A stretch of DNA of 64,000 nucleotides, taken from assembly GCA_944989445.1 (NCBI GenBank), contig CALYLW010000968.1, positions 1 through 64,000 on the forward strand, in the 5' to 3' direction. Both the position numbers and the translations under genes were made by a program. Within the stretch, counting starts at the first letter, position 1; each line of letters begins with the position of its first letter. This DNA is from Ampullaceana balthica. Lineage: Eukaryota > Mollusca > Gastropoda > Lymnaeidae. This document shows, piece by piece, positions 1 to 10,889 of the stretch. The notes beneath the pieces are model-generated. The model had not been told where the DNA came from. It saw nothing but the letters and a program-made list of their open reading frames with translations, and made no database searches.

Positions 1-1109
1 CATAGTGTCCACTGGATACCATTTCTCTTCTGATTTGTAGGCATTTTCATTATCCAGTCGAAAGACACAACTACAGTCCACGATTTATTAATTGCTGTTG
101 AGAACTGTGTTAAAAGAACTGGGATGGGGTTGAACAATTATTATAATATAGCAAATGTAAGAACCGATGGAGCGCGTGCTTTGACTGGAAAAAACGTAGG
201 TCGGTTGAATTTGATGAAAATAAAATTTAAGAAGAACATCCTGACCATAAACTGTGTCATCCATCAGGAAAGTCTGTGTCAAGCTGCATTAAATTTCAAG
301 CATGTTATAGTCCCAGTTATCAATGTGATAAACCCCACCAGATCCAGGGTACTTAACAACAGAATACAGCAGCTCAAGGCACTGCTTGAAGATTTGGAAA
401 CTGAATATTATGAAATTATCTCCCACAGCAGTGTCCGCTAGTTGAGCCTGGGCAAGATATTGAGGCGAGTGTGGGATCTCAAGGAAGAAATAGTTATGTT
501 CCTGGAGATGAAGTTTTTTCCCCCTGACATTGATACTACCATTGTTTCTGAAGAGTGGAAGTCAGAATTCATGTTTGCTATTGACATTATGGAAACGTTG
601 AATGAATTGAATATCATACTTCAGAGCAATAGCTTGTTTGCATGTGAAATATATGTGCATGTTAAATCATTTCAAAAAAGCTCTCCCTGTTCTCCAGGCA
701 AGCAGGTGTAAACAGGTTTTGTCATTTCCCTTTGCTGAAACATAAAACCGTTTCTGGTGAAATAGCTGACAAGTACAAGGCTCAGTTGGATGCCTTGGCT
801 TTGGAATATAAAAGGATGTTCTAAGACGTCAAGAACCTGGAACCACTCCTCAATATCCTCAGCTCGACATTTAGTGCAGAAGCTGATTCAGCCGCAGAGG
901 ATACACAGTTAGAGCTGCTTGACCTACAATCAGATTATAACCTAAAGGATAATTTGAAGTCAGCTCTTCTGCTGGAGTTTTATTGATGTTTTCCAGCAGC
1001 GGCATTTCCACACTTTAAAAACTTTGCTGACAAACTTTCGTCACTATTGGGGTCCACATACACCTGTTAGCAAGCTTTTTCGTGCATAAAAATAAACAAG
1101 TCAAAGAAC

Positions 1110-1691
1110 CTATGGCGGATTAAGCTGAACGGGCTAAAGCCAGGGGCCCCCGATAATTAGGGCCCCCAAACTTAGCATATTTTATAATAAATGTGGACAA
1201 ATGTATACATGAATTGCTGAAAATATGATAAATTAATAAAATCTCATCTATTAACATGATCTCTTTTCCGACACGATAGTCTCAGCAGTCAAAAAACCTT
1301 ATTTGATAGGCTCAATAACAGAAATTATTAAAGAATATTATATATATATTTTAACTTGCAAACTCTAGTTGAGGTCTCGTGGCCGAATGAGAAGTACTAA
1401 GGCTTGTGGTGCAAGCGGTGGCGGGATCGATCCCCGGGTGCGATAGGAATTATTTTTTTTTCATGTGTTTTTTAATTTTATAAATTGTCTTTTACACTCA
1501 ATTTTAGGATACCGGCAAAAAGTTATTTCTTTGAATTCGGGTTTTTCATGAATAATCAATTTGGATGAATATTTACAAGTTACAGTCTTATATTAGCTGC
1601 TAGCAATCATTTTATCTAAAGGTACACTGGCTGGATAGGGCCCCGGTTTGAATTGCAGCCAGGGGCCCCGTGCAGTCTTAATCCGCCCCTG
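1110..1691. mobile_element. hAT-type MITE with 8-bp TSD CAAAGAAC
   Basis: The right terminus ...CTTAATCCGCCCCTG matches a slightly decayed left terminus CTATGGCGGATTAAG as an inverted repeat. The 8-bp sequence CAAAGAAC occurs directly on both sides (1102-1109 and 1692-1699). There is no coding capacity. The GGGGCCC-rich subterminal stretch (CAGGGGCCCC) recurs in the element at 18580-19813, so these are probably relatives. An internal stretch at 1371-1447 is tRNA-like. Confidence 0.85.
1371..1447 (+). other. tRNA-derived (SINE-like) segment inside MITE
   Basis: GTGGCCGAATGAG (about 1379-1391) resembles a Pol III A box of the Ser/Leu tRNA type, and GGGATCGATCC (about 1423-1433) resembles a B box, at suitable spacing. 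The acceptor ends do not pair, so this is not a working tRNA gene. It is probably a SINE head or a captured tRNA fragment. Confidence 0.4.
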
Positions 1692-2134
1692 CAAAGAACA
1701 GATCGATGTTGAATGACTGCAATGTAAATGCAGTCATGCGAATCACAACCAGTAAACTGGTTCCACAGCTCAAGAACATCATCCAAAATTGTGAACAGTT
1801 ACATACCTCTCACTGATTATAATTGTTAACTGTGGTCAGCTTGTGTGTAAATTACGTTTCTTCTTCTTCATAGTTATTATGACAGGTAATAATAAACTAT
1901 TGTTGAAATAATTACGAATAGTAAAATCTTATCAAATTAGAAACTATTTCAGTTTGTATTTTAAAATTGAATGTGTAATGTGAAATAAAATTACAAGCAC
2001 ATGGTTATACTCATTAATTCATATTTTTATAGGTTGTAAATAGTAATTAAAGTAGACACAATATATATGCGGCCCTCCGATAACTGTCAAATTTTTCATT
2101 GCGGCCCCCCGGAGAAAAAGTTTGCCCACCCCTG

Positions 2135-3600
2135 GAGTAGACTAATTTATAACACCTTAGATTTGACAATGCCAATTAAATGAATTTCTAAGAATACAAT
2201 AAATAGTACAATGCGCACGGGGTGCGCTCAGTTTGTTACTGGGATAAATAAAAAAATCTCTAAATAAAAACATCATTACGGTCATTACACAGCTTTAGTG
2301 TATATTACAAATAGTAAAAATGTCTGTAATTGCTAACAAAATATTAAATTAAAAAATGAATGTTTTGTAATGTATTTTATTCATAACCAATGAATCAATA
2401 ATACATAGTTACGTAGATTTCTTAGAGTACTTAGAGTCATGAATTATTAAAAGTTATACATGTACATTACATAGTATTAATGCGCCTTAATTCATTATTT
2501 CCCTACACACCAACCACTTGATGTTTTCTAGAGTTGGTGACGTCTGTGTGCTCACGTGTTCAGTCTGGGAACTGGTTCAGTGCTGCCAGTGACAATTTTG
2601 GGGAAAACCTAGCCAACACGTCAACAAAAACGTAGATCCAAAATAAAAAAACTAGACACGCTAAAAATAAACAATCATGACGTCACAAAGCCTCCCCCCC
2701 CACCCTAAAAAAAGTATTTTTTATTTGAAAATGAGCTTGTTTCAAATTCTTTTATTTTATTGTCATTCAAGTGTGTATTTAACTTTAAAAAATGTGTCTA
2801 TCTCAAATATTCCATAATTTAAAGCCAAATCCTCATAAATTCCCAAATTCCCATTTCTATAAATTTGGCTCAACAATTCCCACGATTTGGGAAATTTCCC
2901 AGGAGTTAGCAGTACTGCCGTACATGTGTGTCTTGCGGAAGCAAGGAGGAAGGGGCTTCTATCCTTCCACTCCACTGCCCAAAGGCCACAATGTAGGGTC
3001 GACATCGAATTATGATTGCCTTACTCAAACTGAACTGGCCTGGTGTATCCGTAATACGTTCCATAACGTTAATAAACTAATACTGAACCTTTGACAGAAA
3101 CAACAGAGACATTTATATGTTTCATGTGGTCTGAAACCTAATAGCCTAATACTATTGGTAATAGATTGGTTCTCCTAATGACAAAATAGAAACATCTGTA
3201 GATAATTCCACCCAGTAGTTAAATATTTTTCAAGATCTAAATTACTTTTTCAAGAGAAATGAATCGGACGTAACACGTTTAATTAACCCCAGTCTGATTC
3301 TATCATTGTCCCCAATTGTTCGTCAGACCGATTCAGTTGTATGCATCAATCATCAATAAAACGTCACCCACATGTTTCTTAATTTTACGAGAGTGTTAGA
3401 GTTTCTAATAGAAAAATGTAGGATTGTATAATGCCATAAGATTGTTTAGACATATTTAGGAGATAACCCATCCTGGAGATGGACATGGAACTACCAGATA
3501 AACCGGGACCTCACCGGAAAATTGAAGCCATCTGCAATATCCATAGGATTTAATTAATTTAAATACCTAAGTATGAACACACCAAAAGGAGACCGCAGCA
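2135..3600. other. Intergenic, no gene seen
   Basis: AT-rich sequence with short open frames only. No splice-bounded exon, tandem array or transposon pair of ends was recognised. Confidence 0.5.
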
Positions 3601-3607
3601 TATAGGA

Positions 3608-3900
3608 CAGGGGCAGAGGCGTCACTGGGGTGGGTGTCATGATGTCAAATTCTCTATGGTACCGTTATTTTCACTGGCATACTCGGAGCAGGTCTATGGG
3701 GTAAGTCGTGAAGGGGTGACGTATTGGTGTCACCCTCGTGATGGTGTCACCCGGTGCGGTCCGAAACCCCCTAGTGACGCCCCTGGGCAGGGGTCACGAA
3801 ACTTTTTTCACGACGGGCCGGGTGGCTGACGAAATAACAAGCGCAGATCGCATAACCATTTTAGGCGATTAACTAACAAGCCTTCTGGGTTAATCTTGGG
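3608..3900. mobile_element. hAT terminus fragment, split by a MITE
   Basis: If the MITE at 3614-3785 and one target duplication are removed, the flanks read CAGGGGTCACGAAACTTTTT followed by a GGGCCGG stretch, a typical hAT end. The downstream GCGCAGATCGCA at about 3840-3851 also occurs in the hAT at 40977-45475 (near 41180), which supports a shared family. No opposite end was found. Confidence 0.45.
3614..3785. mobile_element. hAT-type MITE (CAGAGGCGTCACTGGGG ends)
   Basis: Termini are CAGAGGCGTCACTGGGG and ...CCTAGTGACGCCCCTG, inverted. The flanks GACAGGGG (3606-3613) and GGCAGGGG (3786-3793) match at 7 of 8 bases. A second, interrupted copy lies at 29876-30918. 172 bp, non-coding. Confidence 0.8.
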
Positions 3901-4206
3901 TCAGCGAAGGACACCAAAAACAAACAAAAAATATTAATAATAATACTTAAGTTATCAAAGAAGATGACTCAACAAAAAATTCTAGTGACATCACAACCAA
4001 TGGGCACATATCCGAATCTTACACCATAAGCGACAAATGACAGTGTTAGTGACATTTGTGAAACTGACATTTGGCTTGTAGATATCATGGATGTTTGTTT
4101 GATTGACTGATTGATTGCTGCCCCCAAGCACAAGAATAGCTTTCAAATGTTCACCAGTCATCTCGTTTGGCATCGTATACTTCATTGTTGAAAATGTTCG
4201 CACACC

Positions 4207-4534
4207 GACATACGTTGTTTGCTCACAGACATAAGTTGTTTGCTCACAGACATAAGTTGTTTGTTCACAGACATAAGTTGTTTGTTCACAGACATAAGTT
4301 GTTTGTTCACAGACATAAGTTGTTTGTTCACAGACATAAGTTGTTTGCTCACAGACATAAGTTGTTTGCTCACAGACATAAATTGTTAGTTCGCAGACAT
4401 AAGTTGTTTGCTTACAGACATAAGTTGTTTGTACACAGACATAAGTTGTTAGTTCACAGGCATAAGTTGTTTGTTCACAGACATAAGTTGTTTGTTCACA
4501 GACATAAGTTGTTAGTTCACAGATATAAGTTGTT
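4207..4534. repeat. 21-bp minisatellite, about 15.5 copies
   Basis: The unit is CATAAGTTGTTTGTTCACAGA with scattered substitutions (TTTGT/TTTGC/TTAGT). Because 21 is divisible by 3, the array gives open frames on both strands (YVCEQTT and HRHKLFV heptads). No homology or gene context suggests they are translated. Confidence 0.95.
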
Positions 4535-4714
4535 CCAAACACGCCGACGACAAAAATTATTCAGTTTCAAAAACTGAGCATCGATAAGCACTGGTAAAAT
4601 TCAGTCAGTTTTCCTCTACTACGCTTCTCTTTCAACAATTCGTTAGCTTCAGCTGTAGTTCAACTGTAGCATTATTAATGTTACAATAAAAGTTATTCTG
4701 GAGAAGAAGAGTTC

Positions 4715-5140
4715 AACTTTCAATTCTGTCAATATTCAAAACTGACAAGAATAACACCATTAGTTAAATCATTAAACCTTGAAACACTAGAGGATAGAAG
4801 AACCAAGAGCAAAGTAGTAATCATAGATAAAGCAATTAATTCTAATTTAGAAATACAACACAAAGATAACTTAATACAACCCTCAGATAGACATAAGGAT
4901 AAAAACACCTTTCTTATTCCGTATGCAAGAACAAATACATACAAGTTTTCCTTCTTCCCGTCCGGAATTCGGGCGTGGTATGGGTTGCCTGAAGAATCCA
5001 GGAAAACCAACACTTTATCAACATTTAAATCTCTACAAAAGTGCAGGACTAAACACAAACCATAGATAAGCGTAGGACGCAATAATCTTCTGTATAGAAG
5101 GAGCGTCTGTAAACATATAAGATAAGATAAGATAAGATGT
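4715..5140 (+). mobile_element. Non-LTR retrotransposon (LINE) 3' end with AAGAT tail
   Basis: A + strand frame reads LETLEDRRTKSKVVIID ... SFFPSGIRAWYGLPEES and ends at a TAG near 5063. This is the C-terminal signature of many LINE reverse-transcriptase ORFs (the SFFP..I..W..LP block). After about 60 bp it ends in (ATAAG)n at 5118-5137, a tandem tail as in target-primed insertions. The same 3' end is found inverted at 52397-52562 and, shorter, at 57931-57977. Strongly 5'-truncated. Confidence 0.75.
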
Positions 5141-5483
5141 TTAAACATCCATCCAAAGAATTATTCATTAAAGTCTCCAGTAATTTATTTTGGGAAAATG
5201 GAGGGTGACACATTCTGCGATTGTTCGGGCGTTAGGTGAATATCAAAAGCCAAAAGCAAAACTACATACAGACTTTTAGGTCGTAGTAAGTTTAGGGCCA
5301 CAACAAAAGTAACTTCACTAAATTTTATACAATGGCCATACAAAAAGAGACGAAAGAGTGGCATTGTTGCCAACTGGAGCCAATGACAATGCTTTCAAAT
5401 TTTACACACACCGATAAAGTGCAAATCCTTTCACTACAGGTGAATCTGAGCTTGACTAACTTCGTGTAATATTGGACTATACA

Positions 5484-5533
5484 CACACACACACGCACAC
5501 ACGCACGCGCACACACACACACACACACACACA
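5484..5533. repeat. (CA)n microsatellite with CG interruptions
   Basis: About 50 bp of ACACAC with several CGCA interruptions, directly upstream of the 35-bp minisatellite. Confidence 0.95.
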
Positions 5534-5537
5534 AAGC

Positions 5538-6275
5538 AAAATTGCGAACAAGAATATGCCACTATGGTAGGCAAGATTGAGAGCAAGAATAGGCCACGAT
5601 GCTAGGCAAGATTGAGAACAAGAATAGGCCACTATGGTAGGCAAGATTGCGAACAAGAATATGCCACTATGGTAGGCAAGATTGAGAGCAAGAATAGGCC
5701 ACGATGCTAGGCAAGCTTGAGAATAAGAATAAGCCACGATGGTAGGCAAGATTGAGAACAAGAATAGGCCACGATGGTAGGCAATATTGAGAACAAGAAT
5801 AGGCCAGGATGGAAGGTAAGGTTGAGAATAAGAATAAGCCATGATGGTAGGAAAGATTGAGAACAAGAATAGGCCACGATGGTAGGCAAGATTGAGAACA
5901 AGAATAGGCCAGGATGGAATGCAAGATTGAGAACAAGAATAAGCCACGATGGTAGGCAAGATTGAGAACAAGAATAGGCCACTATGGTAGGCAATATTGA
6001 GAACAAGAATAGGCCAGGATGGAAGGTAAGGTTGAGAATAAGAATAAGCCATGATGGTAGGAAAGATTGAGAACAAGAATAGGCCACGATGGTAGGCAAG
6101 ATTGAGAACAAGAATAGGCAAGGATGGAATGCAAGATTGAGAACAAGAATAAGCCACGATGGTAGGCAAGATTGAGAACAAGAATAGGCCACTATGGTAG
6201 GCAAGATTGAGAACAAGAATAGGCCACGGTGGTATGCAAGATTAAGAACAAGAATAGACACGATGGTAGGCAACA
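5538..6275. repeat. 35-bp minisatellite, about 21 copies, with 210-bp higher-order period
   Basis: The unit reads ATTGAGAACAAGAATAGGCC followed by ACGATGGTAGGCAAG. Distinct variants recur exactly six units apart: AGGCCAGGATGGAAGG at 5801 and 6011. This indicates block duplication of six-unit segments. The minus-strand frames crossing it rotate with the 35-bp period and are not proteins. Confidence 0.95.
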
Positions 6276-6308
6276 GACTTCCCTCGTAACCCTTAATCTC
6301 AGTTGAAA

Positions 6309-7183
6309 CAAAGGGTGGGTGGGCGGGTGGAGTGGCCCATCTCTCAACACTTCCAAGGCTGCCATTATTGCCTTGGGTGGGCGGGTGGAGTGGCTCATCT
6401 CTCAACACTTCCAAGGCTGCCATTATTGCCTTGGGTGGGCGGGTGGAGTGGCCCATCTCTCAACACTTCCAAGGCTGCCATTATTGCCTTGGGTGGGCGG
6501 GTGGAGTGGCCCATCTCTCAACACTTCCAAGGCTGCCATTATTGCCTTGGGTGGGCGGGTGGAGTGGCCCATCTCTCAACACTTCCAAGGCTGCCATTAT
6601 TGCCTTGGGTGGGCGGGTGGAGTGGCCCATCTCTCAACACTTCCAAGGCTGCCATTATTGCCTTGGGTGGGCGGGTGGAGTGGCCCATCTCTCAACACTT
6701 CCAAGGCTGCCATTATTGCCTTGGGTGGGCGGGTGGAGTGGCCCATCTCTCAACACTTCCAAGGCTGCCATTATTGCCTTGGGTGGGCGGGTGGAGTGGC
6801 CCATCTCTCAACACTTCCAAGGCTGCCATTATTGCCTTGGGTGGGCGGGTGGAGTGGCCCATCTCTCAACACTTCCAAGGCTGCCATTATTGCCTTGGGT
6901 GGGCGGGTGGAGTGGCCCATCTCTCAACACTCCAAGGCTGCCATTATTGCCTTGGGTGGGCGGGTGGAGTGGCCCATCTCTCAACACTTCCAAGGCTGCC
7001 ATTATTGCCTTGGGTGGGCGGGTGGAGTGGCCCATCTCTCAACACTTCCAAGGCTGCCATTATTGCCTTGGGTGGGCGGGTGGAGTGGCCCATCTCTCAA
7101 CACTTCCAAGGCTGCCATTATTGCCTTGGGTGGGCGGGTGGAGTGGCCCATCTCTCAACACTTCCAAGGCTGCCATTATTGCC
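6309..7183. repeat. 58-bp minisatellite, about 15 copies, very homogeneous
   Basis: The unit starts GGGTGGGCGGGTGGAGTGGC and ends GCTGCCATTATTGCCTT. Most copies are identical; one copy (near 6926) lacks a T in ACTTCC, and the second copy has a C-to-T change. Because 58 is not divisible by 3 and no frame has a stop, all three + frames stay open for about 300 codons. That is an artefact, not coding evidence. Confidence 0.97.
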
Positions 7184-7301
7184 GTGCTATCTTACTATGT
7201 TCAGCTAGTAAGTCTAAAATACACCTTGTTTCACACCTTGTTTCACATTCTCATTTTACGTTGATTGGAGTGTATGTGTGGAGCTGGAGAAGAAAGAAAT
7301 G

Positions 7302-9668
7302 TAAGCCAGTAAACATATCCCAAATGTAAGCCAGTAAACATTGACCAAATGTAAGCCAGTAAACATTGCCCAAATGTAAGCCAGTAAACATTGACCAAAT
7401 GTAAGCCAGTAAACATTGACCAAATGTAAGCCAGTAAACATTGACCAAATGTGAGCCAGTAAACATTGCCCAAATGTAAGCCAGTAAACATTGCCCAAAT
7501 GTAAGCCATTAAACATTGACCAAATGTAAGCCAGTAAACATTGACCAAATGTAAGCCATTAAACATTGACCAAATGTAAGCCAGTAAACATTGCCCAAAT
7601 GTAAGCCATTAAACATTGACCAAATGTAAGCCAGTAAACATTGACCAAATGTAAGCCATTAAACATTGACCAAATGTAAGCCAGTAAACATTGACCAAAT
7701 GTAAGCCATTAAACATTGACCAAATGTAAGCCATTAAACATATCCCAAATGTAAGCCAGTAAACATTGCCCAAATGTAAGCCAGTAAACATTGCCCAAAT
7801 GTAAGCCAGTAAACATTGCCCAAATGTAAGCCAGTAAACATTGCCCAAATGTAAGCCAGTAAACATTGACCAAATGTGAGCCAGTAAACATTGCCCAAAT
7901 GTAAGCCATTAAACATTGACCAAATGTGAGCCAGTAAACATTGCCCAAATGTAAGCCAGTAAACATTGCCCAAATGTAAGCCAGTAAACATTGACCAAAT
8001 GTAAGCCATTAAACATTGACCAAATGTAAGCCAGTAAACATTGCCCAAATGTAAGCCAGTAAACATTGACCAAATGTAAGCCAGTAAACATTTCCCAAAT
8101 GTAAGCCATTAAACATTGCCCAAATGTAAGCCAGTAAACATTGACCAAATGTAAGCCATTAAACATTGCCCAAATGTAAGCCAGTAAACATTGACCAAAT
8201 GTGAGCCAGTAAACATTGCCCAAATTTAAGCCATTAAACATTGACCAAATGTGAGCCAGTAAACATTGCCCAAATGTAAGCCAGTAAACATTGCCCAAAT
8301 GTAAGCCAGTAAACATTGACCAAATGTAAGCCATTAAACATATCCCAAATGTAAGCCAGTAAACATTGACCAAATGTAAGCCATTAAACATTGACCAAAT
8401 GTAAGCCATTAAACATTTCCCAAATGTAAGCCATTAAACATTGACCAAATGTAAGCCATTAAACATTGACCAAATGTAAGCCAGTAAACATTGCCCAAAT
8501 GTAAGCCAGTAAACATTGACCAAATGTAAGCCAGTAAACATTGCCCAAATGTAAGCCATTAAACATTGCCCAAATGTAAGCCATTAAACATATCCCAAAT
8601 GTAAGCCATTAAACATATCCCAAATGTAAGCCATTATACATTGACCAAATGTAAGCCATTAAACATATCCCAAATGTAAGCCAGTAAACATTGACCAAAT
8701 GTAAGCCAGTAAACATTGCCCAAATGTAAGCCATTAAACATTGACCAAATGTAAGCCAGTAAACATTGCCCAAATGTAAGCCATTAAACATTGCCCAAAT
8801 GTAAGCCATTAAACATATCCCAAATGTAAGCCAGTAAACATTGACCAAATGTAAGCCAGTAAACATTGCCCAAATGTAAGCCATTAAACATTGACCAAAT
8901 GTAAGCCAGTAAACATTGACCAAATGTAAGCCATTAAACATTGACCAAATGTAAGCCATTAAACATATCCCAAATGTAAGCCAGTAAACATTGCCCAAAT
9001 GTAAGCCATTAAACATTGACCAAATGTAAGCCATTAAACATTGACCAAATGTAAGCCATTAAACATTGACCAAATGTAAGCCATTAAACATTTCCCAAAT
9101 GTAAGCCATTAAACATTGACCAAATGTAAGCCATTAAACATTGACCAAATGTAAGCCATTAAACATTGACCAAATGTAAGCCATTAAACATTGACCAAAT
9201 GTAAGCCATTAAACATTTCCCAAATGTAAGCCATTAAACATTGACCAAATGTAAGCCATTAAACATTGACCAAATGTAAGCCATTAAACATTTCCCAAAT
9301 GTAAGCCATTAAACATTGACCAAATGTAAGCCAGTAAACATTTCCCAAATGTAAGCCAGTAAAAATATCCCAAATGTAAGCCATTAAACATTGACCAAAT
9401 GTAAGCCATTAAACATTGCCCAAATGTAAGCCAGTAAACATTGCCCAAATCTGAGCCAGTAAACATTGACCAAATGTAAGCCAGTAAACATTGCCCAAAT
9501 GTGAGCCAGTAAACATTGCCCAAATGTGAGCCAGTAAACATTGCCCAAATGTGAGCCAGTAAACATTGCCCACATGTAAGCCATTAAACATATCCCAAAT
9601 GTGAGCCAGTAAACATTGCCCAAATGTAAGCCATTAAACATATCCCAAATGTAAGCCAGCAAACATTG
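7302..9668. repeat. 25-bp minisatellite, about 95 copies
   Basis: The unit is CCAAATGTAAGCCAGTAAAC plus ATTGA. Three sites vary: CCAGT/CCATT, TTGAC/TTGCC/TATCC/TTTCC, and GTAAG/GTGAG. Variants are clustered: copies at about 9000-9320 are mainly the CCATT form. The right edge runs into the terminus of an interspersed element (AAACATTGATATC). Confidence 0.97.
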
Positions 9669-9815
9669 ATATCTGACTGACGCCACACAGCAGTTTAGAA
9701 TTTCCACGCAGTAAATTTTGTAAAATATAGCACAAAAAATGGTTTCTGTGCAACTTTGCACACGAGATTTGTTACTTTATACACGAACCTACGAACCTTA
9801 GAGGGAACTTAGATC
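9660..9815 (-). mobile_element. Interspersed element copy with CAATGTTCCCTCTAAG-type end
   Basis: Read on the - strand, the sequence (TTCCCTCTAAGG ... GTGCAAAGTTGCAC ... GTGTGGCGTCAGTCAGATATCAATG) matches the element at 30259-30442 and the split fragment around 10840-10889. Three copies in one window show it is a repeat family. The class is unresolved (short, non-coding, TIR-like CAATGT ends). Confidence 0.65.
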
Positions 9816-10145
9816 GCGCATGCGTAGCATGTATTAATGAATGCAAACCGCGCGATACTAAAGTGTGTGAGTACGACAGTTGCTACCATTTAGTGAACAA
9901 TTCGAGCAATAACTATAAACTGTCACTGTTGTTGCGAGTTGTAACTGAGCTGCCACTTCGCAAACTGAAAACAATGTGAAACTAAAAACTGAAACTAAAA
10001 ATCAAAATGATTAATTTGCATTTCATGTGCTTATGTATTGTGTTTCCCCTTGAACTTATGGAACTCAATATTACTTATTCTAATGTAAATATTTTACATT
10101 TCAATGATTCAATATGAATATATGTTATCATTGTCATGTCTATAG

Positions 10146-10590
10146 GGTTCACCGACAAAACGGCCCTGGACAAAACGGCCCCGACAATTGGGCTCCGACA
10201 TAACGGCCCCGACAAAATGGCCCTTGACTAATACATGGACAAATAGTAAAATGTACAATCAAATATTATATTCGTATTTTTGCTCATCTATTCAGTGTCA
10301 GGTTTAGCTCACAATAAACAATAATGACATCACAAGAGTGAATTTAATAGCCTTTACGCGTAATGGTACCAATCACGGTTGTTTGTTGACAAGAAACAAT
10401 ATATATAATAACATCACAAGATATAATTTTACAATTTTACCACTTTTTTTAAGTGTGAAAAAGTTGATAAAAGCAATGCAAAAAAAAATAAAAAATTTTT
10501 GTTAAAAAATGTTAACAATTTGTCTGGGCCGTTTTGACCGGGGCCGTTATGTCGGGGCCGTTTTGTCCGGGGCCGTTTTGACGGGTCACC
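10146..10590. mobile_element. MITE with 10-bp TSD and repeat-built TIRs
   Basis: Both ends are arrays of a GACAAAACGGCCC-type motif in inverted orientation (10146-10230 and 10520-10590). The 10-bp flank ATGTCTATAG is duplicated exactly (10136-10145 and 10591-10600). A target duplication of 9-11 bp is typical of Mutator-like elements and unlike the 8-bp hAT pattern elsewhere here. No coding capacity. Confidence 0.8.
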
Positions 10591-10689
10591 ATGTCTATAG
10601 TATAGAACTACAGTAATTAACAGTCGAGTCACTCCACTCACCTAAGTCAAGTGATGTAGTTATTATAGTACGTTATTTTGTTTTTTATT

Positions 10690-10790
10690 TGTAAATCCGG
10701 CTCCCGTATCCGGCCGGATCTCACTTCATAAATTCGGCAAATCCGGCTCCGGCCGGATTTCAAAAAATTGAATCTGGTACACCCCTAAAA
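10690..10790. mobile_element. Fragment of a CCGGCCGGAT-rich transposon end
   Basis: Repeated AATCCGGCTCC and CCGGCCGGAT motifs end in TCTGGTACACCCCTAA, which resembles the terminus of a hAT-like element (TTAGGGGTGTACC on the other strand). No matching opposite end was found. Confidence 0.35.
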
Positions 10791-10889
10791 AGTTTACACC
10801 TCACAAACACAAATATTCTATTATCCTTATCAAACTTTACTGCGCCATAATTGAAAACTGCTGCGTGGCGTCGGTCAGATACCTTAAAG

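Larger units (their letters stand above)
1..1816 (+). pseudogene. hAT transposase remnant (GTF2IRD2/ZBED5-like)
   Basis: Translation gives recognisable hAT transposase blocks: VRTDGARALTGKNVG (the DGA-x-x-M/L-T-G block), a region preceding WLSLGKIL, and a C-terminal tail ending in HTSH before a stop at 1814-1816. The Trp of the RWLSLG-type block is now a TAG at 439-441, further stops lie near 823 and 985, and a MITE interrupts the frame at 1110-1691. It is therefore non-functional. Known hAT transposases cut and paste elements with 8-bp target duplications. The family assignment rests on block similarity recalled by eye. Confidence 0.75.
1..2134 (+). mobile_element. hAT DNA transposon, 3' part (5' end lies outside window)
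   Basis: The right end reads AGTTTGCCCACCCCTG at 2119-2134, a hAT-type terminal inverted repeat (CAGGGGTGGGCAAACT on the other strand). Upstream lies a decayed transposase of the GTF2IRD2/ZBED-like group. The left terminus is outside the window, so the target duplication cannot be checked. A smaller MITE sits at 1110-1691. Confidence 0.75.

Noticed and set aside
124..711. Host gene (two open frames)
   Set aside because: The translation is a hAT transposase with in-frame stops and a nested MITE.
1371..1447. Functional tRNA gene
   Set aside because: The acceptor stem does not pair and the anticodon arm is irregular; kept only as tRNA-derived.
4167..4577. Repeat protein on either strand
   Set aside because: A 21-bp unit divisible by 3 gives open frames on both strands by itself; no gene context.
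6303..7329. Three overlapping forward open frames of about 300 codons
   Set aside because: They are the 58-bp minisatellite read in three frames; there is no splice, start or homology support.
7243..9761. Many minus-strand open frames with NVYWLTFGQCLLAYIW repeats
   Set aside because: By-products of the 25-bp array, which lacks stops on that strand.
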